DNA of 64,000 nt from DASSJT01 sp963715025 (GTDB taxonomy: Bacteria > Actinomycetota > Actinomycetes > Actinomycetales > Dermatophilaceae), in NCBI GenBank assembly GCA_963715025.1, contig CAVQQQ010000002.1, positions 1,178,001 through 1,242,000 of the forward strand. The letters run 5' to 3'. Below, in pieces: positions 8,214-16,380 of the stretch; position 1 is the first letter of the stretch, and every line of letters starts with the position of its first letter. Under the pieces are notes generated by a model. That model saw nothing but the letters and a program-made list of their open reading frames with translations. It did not search any database and was not told the origin of the DNA. A program made the position numbers and the translations under genes.

Positions 8214-8813
8214 TCAGTCGCGCTGGTGCTCCGGTGCCCGGGCCATGACCTCGCGGATGACGCTGTATGACGTCTCTGTGGAGTAGCCCTTACGGGCCAG
8301 CATGCCCGCGAGACGACGGGTTTGGACCGCGGGGTCGAGGCCGTGCATCGATTTCAGCTTGCGGCCCACCAGGCGCCGGGCCAGGTCGCGTTCGACCTCA
8401 GGATCGACCTGGTCGAGCGCGGCCGAGAGGGTTTCGTCGTCGATGCCCTTCTTGCGCAGTTCATGTGCCAGCGCTCGACGCGCCAGCCCACGGCCCGACT
8501 GCTTGGAACGCACCAGCATCTCGGCGAAGGCGACATCGTCGACCAGCCCCACCTCTTCCATGCGGTCCAGGACTTCGGAGGCCACGTCATCAGGGCAGTT
8601 ACGCTGACGCAGCGTGTCGCGCAACTGCCGGCGACTGCGTGGCGCCATCGAGAGCTGCCGGAGCACGATCAGCCGCGCCACGTCGTGCGCATCCGGCTCG
8701 CCCGCTCCGCGCGCAGAGGAGGGCGTAGAGGACGGCGCAGAGGTGGGCGCAGAGGCCGCGGCCAGGGCGGCGTCTAGCGCCGCCCTGGCCGCGTCGTTCC
8801 TGCTGTCGGTCAT
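8214..8813 (-). CDS. recX: Regulatory protein RecX
   Basis: RecX inhibits RecA filament assembly by binding in the filament groove. The 199-residue product has the RecX three-helix repeats: ARLIVLRQLSMAPRSRRQLRDTL, ADVA-like FAEMLVRSKQSGRGLARRALAHELRKKGI and the C-terminal RKLKSMHGLDPAVQTRRLAGMLARKGYS. An Ala/Ser-rich low-complexity N-terminal tail (about residues 8-35) precedes the core, as in actinobacterial homologues. It lies 45 nt downstream of recA on the same strand and is surely cotranscribed with it. It converges on the Ehr operon with only 38 nt between stops. Confidence 0.93.
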   Translation of the reverse strand: MTDSRNDAARAALDAALAAASAPTSAPSSTPSSARGAGEPDAHDVARLIVLRQLSMAPRSRRQLRDTLRQRNCPDDVASEVLDRMEEVGLVDDVAFAEMLVRSKQSGRGLARRALAHELRKKGIDDETLSAALDQVDPEVERDLARRLVGRKLKSMHGLDPAVQTRRLAGMLARKGYSTETSYSVIREVMARAPEHQRD

Positions 8814-8858
8814 GCTTCCTGTTCCTCGGATTGCCCCGCCCGCTCAGGGACGGCTGGC

Positions 8859-9914
8859 TCAGAACTCGACGGGAACCTCGGGCACCGCATCCGCAGCCGG
8901 CCGGTCGACCTGTGGCCCGACGCCGAGCTTTTCCTTGATCTTCTTCTCGATCTCGTCGGCGAGGTCGGGGTTGTCCTTCAGGAAGGCGCGGGCGTTCTCT
9001 TTGCCTTGGCCGAGCTGGTCGCCCTCGTACGTGTACCAGGCGCCGGCCTTGCGGACGAATCCGTGCTCGACGCCCATGTCGATCAGGCCACCCTCGCGGG
9101 AGATGCCGAGGCCGTAGAGGATGTCGAACTCGGCTTGCTTGAACGGCGGGGAGACCTTGTTCTTGACCACCTTGACCCGTGTCCGGTTGCCGACCGGATC
9201 GGAGCCGTCTTTGAGCGTCTCTATGCGGCGCACATCGAGCCGCACCGACGCGTAGAACTTCAGCGCCTTGCCGCCCGTCGTCGTCTCGGGACTGCCGAAC
9301 ATGACGCCGATCTTCTCCCGGAGCTGGTTGATGAAGATCGCGGTCGTGCCCGTGTTGTTGAGCGCGCCGGTCAGCTTGCGCAGTGCCTGGGACATGAGAC
9401 GCGCCTGCAGGCCAACGTGATTGTCGCCCATCTCGCCCTCGATCTCGGCGCGCGGCACGAGGGCCGCGACCGAGTCGATCACGATGATGTCGAGGGCGCC
9501 GGAGCGGATCAGCATGTCGGCGATCTCGAGGGCCTGCTCGCCGGTGTCTGGCTGGCTCACGAGGAGCGAATCGATATCGACGCCAAGCTTTTTCGCATAC
9601 TCCGGGTCGAGTGCGTGCTCGGCGTCGATGAACGCCGCGATGCCACCGCCCTTCTGCGCGTTCGCGACCGCATGCAGGGCCACGGTCGTCTTGCCACTGC
9701 TCTCCGGCCCGTAGATCTCGACGATCCGGCCCTTGGGCAGGCCACCGATGCCCAGCGCCACGTCAAGGGCGATCGACCCGGTCGGGATCACGTCAATCGG
9801 GGGGCGGACGTCGTCACCCAGTCGCATCACAGCACCCTTGCCGTGCGACTTCTCGATCTGCGCCATCACTACTTCGAGCGATTTCGCGCGATCCGCGCCA
9901 GCTGCGCTAGCCAT
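8859..9914 (-). CDS. recA: Recombinase RecA
   Basis: RecA catalyses homologous strand exchange and LexA self-cleavage. Walker A GPESSGKT (about residues 69-76), IIVIDSVAALVPRAEIEGE (Walker B/L1), ALNNTGTTAIFINQLREKIG and the L2 loop PETTTGGKALKFYASVRLD are intact. No intein is present. I chose ATG 9914 (MASAAGADRAKSLEVVMAQ; 351 residues). It gives the family's usual short N-terminus and has AGG seven bases upstream. An in-frame ATG at 9989 (MAKKPAPRRVEGG, 376 residues) sits 8 nt after the -10 of the RecA-NDp-like promoter and could be translated from a leaderless mRNA. recX follows. Confidence 0.96.
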   Translation of the reverse strand: MASAAGADRAKSLEVVMAQIEKSHGKGAVMRLGDDVRPPIDVIPTGSIALDVALGIGGLPKGRIVEIYGPESSGKTTVALHAVANAQKGGGIAAFIDAEHALDPEYAKKLGVDIDSLLVSQPDTGEQALEIADMLIRSGALDIIVIDSVAALVPRAEIEGEMGDNHVGLQARLMSQALRKLTGALNNTGTTAIFINQLREKIGVMFGSPETTTGGKALKFYASVRLDVRRIETLKDGSDPVGNRTRVKVVKNKVSPPFKQAEFDILYGLGISREGGLIDMGVEHGFVRKAGAWYTYEGDQLGQGKENARAFLKDNPDLADEIEKKIKEKLGVGPQVDRPAADAVPEVPVEF

Positions 9915-9997
9915 GCCTACACCTGCTTTCTTCCGGTCGTCTCGGTCGCGTCCACCTTCGACCCGTCGCGGGGCTGGTTTCTTTGCCATCGGGTCAG

Positions 9998-10020
9998 ACG
10001 CTAGGGGGCGACACCGACAG
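9998..10020 (-). promoter_or_regulatory. RecA-NDp type (LexA-independent DNA damage) promoter
   Basis: Read on the minus strand, CTGTCGGTG (10020-10012), an 8-nt spacer and TAGCGT (10003-9998) match the mycobacterial RecA-NDp consensus TTGTCRGTG-N8-TANNNT at all but the first base. In mycobacteria this promoter class serves the LexA-independent response. Transcription would begin near 9990, at the edge of the alternative recA ATG 9989. Confidence 0.75.
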
Positions 10021-10086
10021 CCACTCCCAAGCACAGCAGGGCTGTGGACAGTGTGACGACGGCGCCACCTCCTGTGCACAACCTAC

Positions 10087-10100
10087 CGAACACGTGTTCG
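10087..10100. promoter_or_regulatory. LexA (SOS) box upstream of recA
   Basis: CGAACACGTGTTCG is a perfect 14-bp palindrome and an excellent match to the actinobacterial LexA site CGAAC-N4-GTTCG. It lies 173 bp before recA ATG 9914 and 117 bp before the divergent corA-like start. It could therefore control recA's distal promoter, the corA side, or both. Confidence 0.88.
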
Positions 10101-10217
10101 AAAGCAAGCCCATCATGCACGACACGCCGTCGGGGCCAGGCAGCCGCCAAACCCCGCACCACGCAGGCCAACCACATACTGGCCAAGGGAGGACGACGTA
10201 CAGGAGAGGCAGGCGCC

Positions 10218-11200
10218 ATGAACATCTGGTTCATCGACGGCACCGGTGTCCACCCCCACCCGCGTGCCGACCTTGAAGTCCTCCTGGCCCGGGCCGACGG
10301 ATTCACCTGGATCGACGTCCCCGAGTTCGACGCCGAGGCGGAGTCGGTCCTCACGGACACCCTCCGCGCGCACGAGCTCGTTGTGCGCGCTTGCCGGGAG
10401 CGCAACTTCGTGCCGACGGTCCATAGCTACGAGCGTCATGTCTTCGTCATCGTGCATACGCCCCTGGCGGAGAGGGCGGTCACGTGCACCTGCTCGAGCT
10501 CGACCAGCTGGTCGGCGAGCGGTACCTCGTCACCGTCCACGGGCCGCGCAACCCCGTCGTGGCCCTGTCCGAGGCCACCGCCGAGACCGATCAGGTCCGC
10601 CACCGGATCGAGACCCGGCGCTTCCACCCGGCCACGCCCGCCGAGCTCTTCTACGCGATCGGCTCAGCGGTGGCCCGCCGCGACGGTGCGGCGGTGCGCT
10701 CCGTCGCCCAGCGCCTGCCCGCCCTCGAGCTCAGGGTCATGGGGTCGGACTTCGCGCGCCCCGAGGAGCTGCTGGAGGAGCTCTTCCTCCTGCGCCACGA
10801 GCTCCTCATCGCGCGAACCATGGCCAGCCAGGCCCACGACATCCACGCCCGGCTCTCCGGCCTGGAGCGCTTCGTGGGCGACGATCTGCGCCGAAACGCC
10901 CGCGACCTCGCCGAGCAGTTCGAGCGCGCGCGTAACGTCGCCGATGGCGAGAGCCAGTTCCTCTTCGGCGTGATCGACCTGTACCAGACGCGGGTCACGA
11001 CGAAGATGACCCTGGCCATGGAGCGCCTTGCCGTCATCGCCGCAGTCACCCTGCCGGTCACCGCCATCGCGTCCATCTACGGCATGAACGTCATCGTCAG
11101 CCGGGGCACCCATGTCGTTCACCTGGTGATCGTGCTCGCGGTGATGGCCGCGATCAGTCTGTGGCTGCTCAGGTGGGCCAGACGCCAGGGCTGGTGGTGA
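10218..11200 (+). pseudogene. CorA-like divalent cation transporter, frameshifted
   Basis: Two frames together encode one about 327-residue CorA/MIT protein. Frame 1 runs from ATG 10218 (SD GGAGAGG at 10203-10209) through the N-terminal domain to HVFVIVHTPLA. At about 10466-10472 the coding jumps to the -1 frame (GEGGHVHLLELDQLVGERY) and continues to the end. That part includes the signature YGMN before the last of two C-terminal membrane helices. One missing G in the GGCGGAGAGGG tract explains the break. Without it, frame 1 goes on in unrelated Ser/Pro/Arg-rich sequence. CorA channels carry Mg2+ or related ions across the cytoplasmic membrane. Either the gene is inactivated or the base was lost in sequencing. 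No slippery heptamer suggests programmed frameshifting. Confidence 0.75.
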
Positions 11201-11205
11201 GCCCA

Positions 11206-11231
11206 GGCCGCCAAACGGCATACCGGCGGCC
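11206..11231 (+). terminator. Hairpin terminator after the corA-like gene
   Basis: GGCCGCC (11206-11212) pairs with GGCGGCC (11225-11231). The 12-nt loop contains GGCATACC, the motif that recurs through the window. No U-tract follows. Confidence 0.55.
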
Positions 11232-11247
11232 AGACCGCACGCGCACG

Positions 11248-11283
11248 CGGACACCGGCGCCGTGCGGCGGTGCTCGGTGTCCG
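11248..11283. terminator. Second inverted repeat between convergent genes
   Basis: CGGACACC (11248-11255) and GGTGTCCG (11276-11283) form an 8-bp stem over a GC-rich, itself foldable loop. It lies just before the end of the minus-strand gene at 11299, so it probably terminates that transcript. Confidence 0.45.
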
Positions 11284-11298
11284 ACGTTCTCGGCGGCG

Positions 11299-11643
11299 TC
11301 AGCGGCCGGCGGTCTCGCGTGCCTTGATCAAGCCCTCGCGGACGTCCTTGATCGCCTTCTCGATGCCCTCGGTCAGCGCGTCGGCAATCCCTGTGGCGGT
11401 AGCGCCTGCGTCACGCATCTGCTCCCGGCCCTTGGCAATCCGGCTGCGCACGTCAGCAATCAGGGCGCCAACGCGTTCGTCCGCCTCCTTGATCGCCAGG
11501 TGGGCCTGGACCTCCAGGTCATCGATGCGACCTTGCCACTGCTCCAGTCGCGCCTGCGTCACCTCCGTGCGCAGCGCACTGATCTGGTCCTCCAATTCCT
11601 CGATGTGCTTTTCGGTCGTTGAGCCCTGGGGCTGTGTGCTCAT
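11299..11643 (-). CDS. Small coiled-coil protein of unknown function
   Basis: The 114-residue protein starts at ATG 11643 with SD GAGGGAG upstream. After a short Ser/Thr-rich lead (MSTQPQGSTTEKHIEELEDQ) the sequence is almost entirely charged and heptad-like up to about residue 80, predicting a long helix or coiled coil. There is no signal peptide or membrane segment. The tail (IADALTEGIEKAIKDVREGL) is amphipathic. I do not recognise a named family. It lies 95 nt downstream of the ABC-2 export operon on the same strand and may be cotranscribed. Confidence 0.7.
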   Translation of the reverse strand: MSTQPQGSTTEKHIEELEDQISALRTEVTQARLEQWQGRIDDLEVQAHLAIKEADERVGALIADVRSRIAKGREQMRDAGATATGIADALTEGIEKAIKDVREGLIKARETAGR

Positions 11644-11738
11644 GCTGTTACTCCCTCGTGAATGCGGCCGAACTCGGCCTCCCCCCATGCTGGGTGCGAG
11701 CCGCACGGAACGGCAGGGACCAACGACCCGCCTGCACG

Positions 11739-12560
11739 TCAGGACAGCAGCAGGCCCTCGAGCCGCCGCGCCGTGCCGAGGACACCGAGCAGACCCATCG
11801 CCACGAGGTAGGCCACGTGCCAGAGCACACCGACTCCGACCTCGCCCAGCATGAGCGCCCGCTCCAGGGCCACGCCGTGGTACAGGGGCGTGGCCTGCAC
11901 CACCCATTGCAGCGAAGAGGGGTATGTCGACAGTGGGAAGAACGTCGCCGAGAAGAGGAACATCGGCTGCACCGCCAGCGTGATGTAGTCGAAGTCGACC
12001 CACGAACGCATGAATGTCGTGGCGAACATCCCGACGGCAGCGAACGCGAACCCGATGAAGACCGCGGCCGGGAGGGCCAGGAGGGCCCACCACGACCGGA
12101 CCGTGCCGGCAAGTGTGGCGACGACCAGGAACATCGCCGAGTAGAGGCCGCCCCGGATCAGCGCCCACGACACCTCGCCGACAGCGATGTCGCGCGGGCC
12201 CATGGGTGTCGCCAGGACTGCGTCGTAGAGCTTGGCGTAGCGCAGCTTGAAGAACACGTTGTAGGTCGAGTCGAAGACCGCGCCGTTCATCGCCGAAGCC
12301 GCCAGCAGCGCCGGCGCCACGAACTCCGCGTACCCGACGGACATGCCGGAGTCGGTCGTGACCGTGTGCACCAGCGACCCCAGCCCGATGCCGAGGGAGA
12401 ACAGGTAGAAGACCGGCTCCGCGAAACCGGTGATGAGCGCGATCCACCCGTGCCGGAAGGACGTGACGTTCCGCTCGACCAGCATCCGGGCGAGTCCCGC
12501 CCCAGCGGGAACCGGCACCAGCCGGGCGAGACGTGTGGCAGGAGGTGCGGAAGCGCTCAC
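11739..12560 (-). CDS. ABC-2 type exporter permease (second permease)
   Basis: The 273-residue membrane protein has six predicted helices and the ABC-2 membrane domain. Typical segments are ERNVTSFRHGWIALITGFAEPVFYLFSLGIGLG near the N-terminus and FLFSATFFPLSTYPSSLQWVVQATPLYHGVALERAL in the last third (the conserved loop before the last helix). Start GTG 12560 has SD GGAGG eight bases upstream and overlaps the preceding permease stop by GTGA. It resembles NodJ/DrrB-type permeases of drug or polysaccharide exporters. The substrate cannot be told from sequence. Confidence 0.87.
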   Translation of the reverse strand: MSASAPPATRLARLVPVPAGAGLARMLVERNVTSFRHGWIALITGFAEPVFYLFSLGIGLGSLVHTVTTDSGMSVGYAEFVAPALLAASAMNGAVFDSTYNVFFKLRYAKLYDAVLATPMGPRDIAVGEVSWALIRGGLYSAMFLVVATLAGTVRSWWALLALPAAVFIGFAFAAVGMFATTFMRSWVDFDYITLAVQPMFLFSATFFPLSTYPSSLQWVVQATPLYHGVALERALMLGEVGVGVLWHVAYLVAMGLLGVLGTARRLEGLLLS

Positions 12561-13402
12561 GGGACCAGCCTCCGGCGGAACGACATGACGGCGAGCACCC
12601 AGCCAACCCCGATGAAGGCGCACAGCACCAACAGGTGCAAGACCAGGGCCAACCACGACACGGCTCCTGTGGCCGCCATTCGGCTGGCCTCGACGCCGTG
12701 CCACAGCGGGGTCACCCACGCGAGGGACTGCATCCACGACGGCAGCTGGCTGATCGGGAAGAATGTGCCCGAGAAGAGCATCAGCGGCGTCATCACCCAG
12801 CGGAACAGGATGTTGAAGCCGTTGTCGCCCTCCTGCCGCGCCGTGAACGCGAAGATCGGCACGGTGAATGCCATGCCGGTCAGCACGGCAACCGGAAGGC
12901 ACAGGATTGCCCACCATGAAGCGAAGCCGCCGAACAGTGCCGCAACGGCCATGAAGATCGACGTGGCCACGACCAGATGCCCCGCCACGCTCAGCAGGTG
13001 TCCGAGCAGCACGTCGCCGACGGCCAGGGGCGTGGCCAGCATGGCGTGGTAGCCCATGTTCCATTTGATGTAGCCGAGCACCTGGTAGGTGGACTCCCCC
13101 ATGGCCACCCACATGGCCTGCGTCGCCACGATGGCCGGGACCACGAAGTGCAGGTACGGAATTCCGTCGATGCCGCCGGCCTGCTGGTCGACCAGCGAGC
13201 CCAGCCCGACACCCATGGACAGCAGGAAGAACAGCGGCGACAGGAAACGGCCGATGATGGTGCCGCGCCAGGTCCGTCGGTAGACGGCCATGAAGTACCA
13301 GCTCACCGCCAGGATCCGCTCGGCGAGCGCAAGAGGAGGTCGTATGCCGTGTCTCGCCCGAGCGCTGGAGACCGGGTCAGCAGGCGTGGTGGAAGCAGCC
13401 AT
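12557..13402 (-). CDS. ABC-2 type exporter permease (first permease)
   Basis: The 281-residue protein is a paralogue of its downstream neighbour with the same six-helix plan: RRTWRGTIIGRFLSPLFFLLSMGVGLG, then MLFSGTFFPISQLPSWMQSLAWVTPLWHGVEASR. It lies 2 nt after the ATPase gene and overlaps the next permease by 4 nt, so the three genes form an operon. Two different permeases plus one ATPase suggest a heterodimeric channel with an ATPase homodimer. Confidence 0.87.
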   Translation of the reverse strand: MAASTTPADPVSSARARHGIRPPLALAERILAVSWYFMAVYRRTWRGTIIGRFLSPLFFLLSMGVGLGSLVDQQAGGIDGIPYLHFVVPAIVATQAMWVAMGESTYQVLGYIKWNMGYHAMLATPLAVGDVLLGHLLSVAGHLVVATSIFMAVAALFGGFASWWAILCLPVAVLTGMAFTVPIFAFTARQEGDNGFNILFRWVMTPLMLFSGTFFPISQLPSWMQSLAWVTPLWHGVEASRMAATGAVSWLALVLHLLVLCAFIGVGWVLAVMSFRRRLVP

Positions 13403-13404
13403 CG

Positions 13405-14337
13405 TCAGTCGACCAGGCTCCGGCCGGTGAGGTGGAGGAAGACGTCCTCGAGCGTGGAGCGGCGCACCAGCGAGGACAGCGGCTCGACCCCGCGCGCATG
13501 AACCTCTGCCGAGGCCTCGTCGCCGTCCTCGACGTAGACCAGCAGCCGATCGGGGAGCACCTCCACCCGTTTGCCGATGCCGGTCACGAGCTCGGCGAAG
13601 TCGTGGTGGTCTTCCGCGTCAAATCGCAGCTCCAGCACCTCGCGGGTCGAGAACCGCTCGATGAGCTGCCGCGGGGATCCCTCCGCCACGATCCTGCCGT
13701 GGTCCATCACCACCAGGCGGTCGCACAGCTGCTCGGCCTCGTCCATGTAGTGCGTCGTCAGGACTTGGGTCACCCCCGAGCGCTTGAGCCGGAACAGCCG
13801 GTCCCAGAGCGCGTGGCGCGCCTGCGGGTCCAGGCCGGTGGTCGGCTCGTCGAGCAGCAGGAGCTCGGGAGAGTTGATGAGTGACCTGGCGATCGTGAGC
13901 CGGCGCTTCATGCCGCCGGACAGCGGCTCGACGCGCTCGTTGGCCCGGTCGGTCAACTGCGCGAAGTCGAGCAGCTCGACGGACCGCTCGCGCACCTCGC
14001 GTTTGGAGAGCCCGAAGTAGCGCCCATAGATCCACAGGTTCTCCTGGACCGTGAGCTCCTCGTCGAGGGTGTCGCGCTGGGGGACGACGCCCAGGCGGGC
14101 CCGGATCTGGGGCCCGTGAGTGGCAGGGTCCTGCCCGAACAGCCGGAGCTCGCCACCGCTGAGGGGCGACACGCACCCGACCATCCGCATCGTCGAGGAC
14201 TTGCCCGCGCCGTTCGGGCCGAGGAAGCCGAAGCACTCCCCCCGGCGCACTGCGAAGTCGATGCCGTCGACGGCGGTGAAATCGCCGAACTTCTTCCGCA
14301 GTCCGGTCGCCTCAAGCAGGATCTCGTCGTCGCTCAC
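13405..14337 (-). CDS. ABC exporter ATPase (NodI/DrrA-like)
   Basis: The 310-residue ATP-binding subunit contains Walker A GPNGAGKS, Q-loop VVPQRDTLDEELTVQENL, signature LSGGMKRRLTIARSL, Walker B LLLLDEPTTGLDPQ and switch His TTHYMDEAEQL. The C-terminal extension (about residues 215-310) is the DUF4162-like domain common in DrrA-type ATPases. GTG 14337 (VSDDEILLEATGLRKKFG) was preferred; GTG 14346 is three codons upstream and equally possible. No substrate is evident. The operon order is ATPase, permease, permease. Confidence 0.9.
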   Translation of the reverse strand: MSDDEILLEATGLRKKFGDFTAVDGIDFAVRRGECFGFLGPNGAGKSSTMRMVGCVSPLSGGELRLFGQDPATHGPQIRARLGVVPQRDTLDEELTVQENLWIYGRYFGLSKREVRERSVELLDFAQLTDRANERVEPLSGGMKRRLTIARSLINSPELLLLDEPTTGLDPQARHALWDRLFRLKRSGVTQVLTTHYMDEAEQLCDRLVVMDHGRIVAEGSPRQLIERFSTREVLELRFDAEDHHDFAELVTGIGKRVEVLPDRLLVYVEDGDEASAEVHARGVEPLSSLVRRSTLEDVFLHLTGRSLVD

Positions 14338-14375
14338 TGGCCTCACGGTAGCGAGATCAGGCGACAGCGCTCACC

Positions 14376-15413
14376 CTATTTGCGCCGGATGCCTGCTTCG
14401 CCGATGCCCTGCAGCAGGTCTCGGGCGATCGCCCCCGCGGGCCCGCTGCGCACGCGAGCGTGCCCTGTGCCAGCCCACAGGTGCACGAGGTCAGCCTGCC
14501 CGGTGGCCTTTCCATACGCCCGCAAGGGAGCGGTGAGGTGATGAACATGCGGGTATGCCGCGGGCGCACCCTGCGTGAAACGCGCGGTCCACGACGTAGC
14601 CAGAGCCCGGGCGGTGCGTCCGGTGAAGGCCCGCGTCACCACACTGCCCTTCCGTGTGGTGAGGGCAGCACGATGCACCGGCGCCGTGCCAGCCTCGTCG
14701 CTGGCAAGGAAGGCCGTGCCGAGCGCCACGGCCGAGGCGCCGAGAGCGAGCAGCTCGGTTGCCCCTGAAGCGTCCATCACTCCCCCGGCTGCCATGAGCG
14801 GAAGCGACGTGGCGGTCCGGAGCTGCCGCACCAGGTCTCGCACGTCGGGCTGTCGGTCGCCGGAGTCGACCGGCCCGCCACGGTGGCCCCCGGCCTCCCA
14901 TCCCTGGGCGACGACACCGTCGACGCCAAGCTCGGCAGCCCAGACGACCTCTGCAGGGTTGTTGAGGGTGGACCAGACCTCGATCCCGGCATCGTGCAGC
15001 GCATCGACGACGTCCGAAGGCGGCCACGCGAACGCGAACGACACCAGCGCGGGCCGCTCCTCGATCAGGACCGCCACCTTGTCGGCGAACCAGTCGTCGT
15101 CCCAGCGCGGGGTGCCGAGCGGCACCCCGGCCGCGGCCGCCCACGGAGCCAGCCGGCCGGCATACGCCTCGGCCTGCCCTTGCATGGCCGGCTCGTCCGG
15201 CGAGGGCGCGAAGACGTTGACCCCGAACGGCCGGTCGGTGCGCGAGCGCAGCTCGCGGATCTCGCCGCGGAGCCGGTCAGGCGTCAGGTAGGCACCCGCC
15301 AGGAAACCGAAACATCCCGCGTCCGTGACCGTCGCGACGAGGTCGACCGTGGTCGGGCCTCCCGCCATGGGGGCCAGAACGACGGGAGAGTCGACGACGG
15401 TCAGCGGGGTCAC
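14376..15413 (-). CDS. Nitronate monooxygenase family flavoprotein
   Basis: The 345-residue TIM-barrel flavoprotein of the NMO/2-nitropropane dioxygenase family oxidises alkyl nitronates using FMN. APMAGG at the N-terminus, VVAQGWEAGGHRGG (the phosphate-binding and active-site His region, about residues 170-183), LMAAGGVMDASG and LGASAVALGTAFLASDEA are diagnostic. It overlaps the upstream DUF3046 gene by 4 nt (15410-15413), so it is translationally coupled. The usual role in detoxifying propionate-3-nitronate is family knowledge, not shown here. Confidence 0.88.
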   Translation of the reverse strand: MTPLTVVDSPVVLAPMAGGPTTVDLVATVTDAGCFGFLAGAYLTPDRLRGEIRELRSRTDRPFGVNVFAPSPDEPAMQGQAEAYAGRLAPWAAAAGVPLGTPRWDDDWFADKVAVLIEERPALVSFAFAWPPSDVVDALHDAGIEVWSTLNNPAEVVWAAELGVDGVVAQGWEAGGHRGGPVDSGDRQPDVRDLVRQLRTATSLPLMAAGGVMDASGATELLALGASAVALGTAFLASDEAGTAPVHRAALTTRKGSVVTRAFTGRTARALATSWTARFTQGAPAAYPHVHHLTAPLRAYGKATGQADLVHLWAGTGHARVRSGPAGAIARDLLQGIGEAGIRRK

Positions 15414-15631
15414 CGCGCCGGCTTGGCGTCCTTGCCGAGCCGTCGCGACTCGGGCACGTCCATGTCGTCACAGAGCGCTCGCCAGACACGCCTCGGAGGC
15501 TCCCCGTCAGCCAGGGCCTGGTCGACCGTGCGGTCGCCGAGGGCATGGATCACGTGGTCGCGTGCCAGAGTCCCGGCGTAGGCGGCGCCGAACTCGTCGT
15601 TCATCAGCTCCCAGAAGTGGCTCAGCCGCAC
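15410..15631 (-). CDS. DUF3046 family small protein
   Basis: The 73-residue protein MRLSHFWELMNDEFGAAYAG matches the actinobacterial DUF3046 family, which is commonly found close to recA-recX. It has a conserved ALGDRTVDQALADGEPPRRVW middle and no membrane or catalytic motif. Function is unknown. Its stop overlaps the nitronate monooxygenase start (ATGA), so both are made from one message. Confidence 0.88.
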   Translation of the reverse strand: MRLSHFWELMNDEFGAAYAGTLARDHVIHALGDRTVDQALADGEPPRRVWRALCDDMDVPESRRLGKDAKPAR

Positions 15632-15662
15632 CGGGCGAGTCTGTCACACTGCGCAGTCGGGC

Positions 15663-16229
15663 TCAGCGGAGGCCGACACAGTCGAGTGCCCAGAACCGGT
15701 CGCTGTAGACGAGGGCGCCGGTCATCCAGGGCTCGTATGCCGGGAGGGTCACCACCTGGAAAGCCGCCTTCGGGATGCGCACGCTCGGGCGGGTGAAGCC
15801 ACGCGAGGTGGCGGCCTCGAAGCCGACCTGGGAGTAGTAGTCCGGGTCGCCCTCGACGAAGACCGCAGGCGAGCCGGCGTTCTCCGCGGCCTGTAGGGCG
15901 CGCGCGACCAGCGCCCGGCCGATGCCCTGGCCCTGGTAGTCGGGATGGACCGAGAGTGGGCTCAGGACGAGTACCTCCACCAGGCGTTCTGCGGCGTCGA
16001 CCCAGGAGCGCGTCAGCATCGTGTGCCCCACGACGCGCCGTTCCGCCTCCGCCATGAAGGACAGGCCGTCGTAGGCGTCGGACGCCTGAAGCGCCCGGAC
16101 GAGGTGGGCGGTCTTGTCGCCCTCCTCGCCGAACGCCTTGGCCGTCAGGTCCAGGACAGCCGCCCGGTCGCCCGGGTTGTTGGGGCGCTGGAGGCGGATG
16201 TGGAGCTCGGCTGCCGCTTTCTCTTCCAC
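15663..16229 (-). CDS. GNAT family N-acetyltransferase (YhbS-like)
   Basis: The 188-residue GNAT fold has the acetyl-CoA pyrophosphate loop LSVHPDYQGQGIGRALVARAL (about residues 93-113) and the C-terminal FVEGDPDYYSQVGFEAATSRGF typical of COG3153 enzymes. The substrate is unknown. GTG 16229 is preceded by TAGCCT and 6 nt, so it is probably a leaderless start. It is divergent from lhr. Confidence 0.82.
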   Translation of the reverse strand: MEEKAAAELHIRLQRPNNPGDRAAVLDLTAKAFGEEGDKTAHLVRALQASDAYDGLSFMAEAERRVVGHTMLTRSWVDAAERLVEVLVLSPLSVHPDYQGQGIGRALVARALQAAENAGSPAVFVEGDPDYYSQVGFEAATSRGFTRPSVRIPKAAFQVVTLPAYEPWMTGALVYSDRFWALDCVGLR

Positions 16230-16380
16230 ACCGAGAGGCTAGAGGTCCGGGTGTCGTCGAGTCGATTCCTGCTTCGGTGGCCTCGTGCAGCGCTGCCACT
16301 GCGTCTGGCGTGCGAATCGCCCATCGGGCTGTGTCTTCAGTCATCGGCAAATGAGTCGGCAATGAGGCTGTCGGAGGGCA

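Noticed and set aside
8859..9914. Intein in recA
   Set aside because: The protein is colinear with RecA, with no insertion between Walker A and the L2 loop.
10218..11200. Programmed frameshifting in the corA-like gene
   Set aside because: No slippery heptamer or downstream pseudoknot was seen, and CorA proteins are not known to use it.
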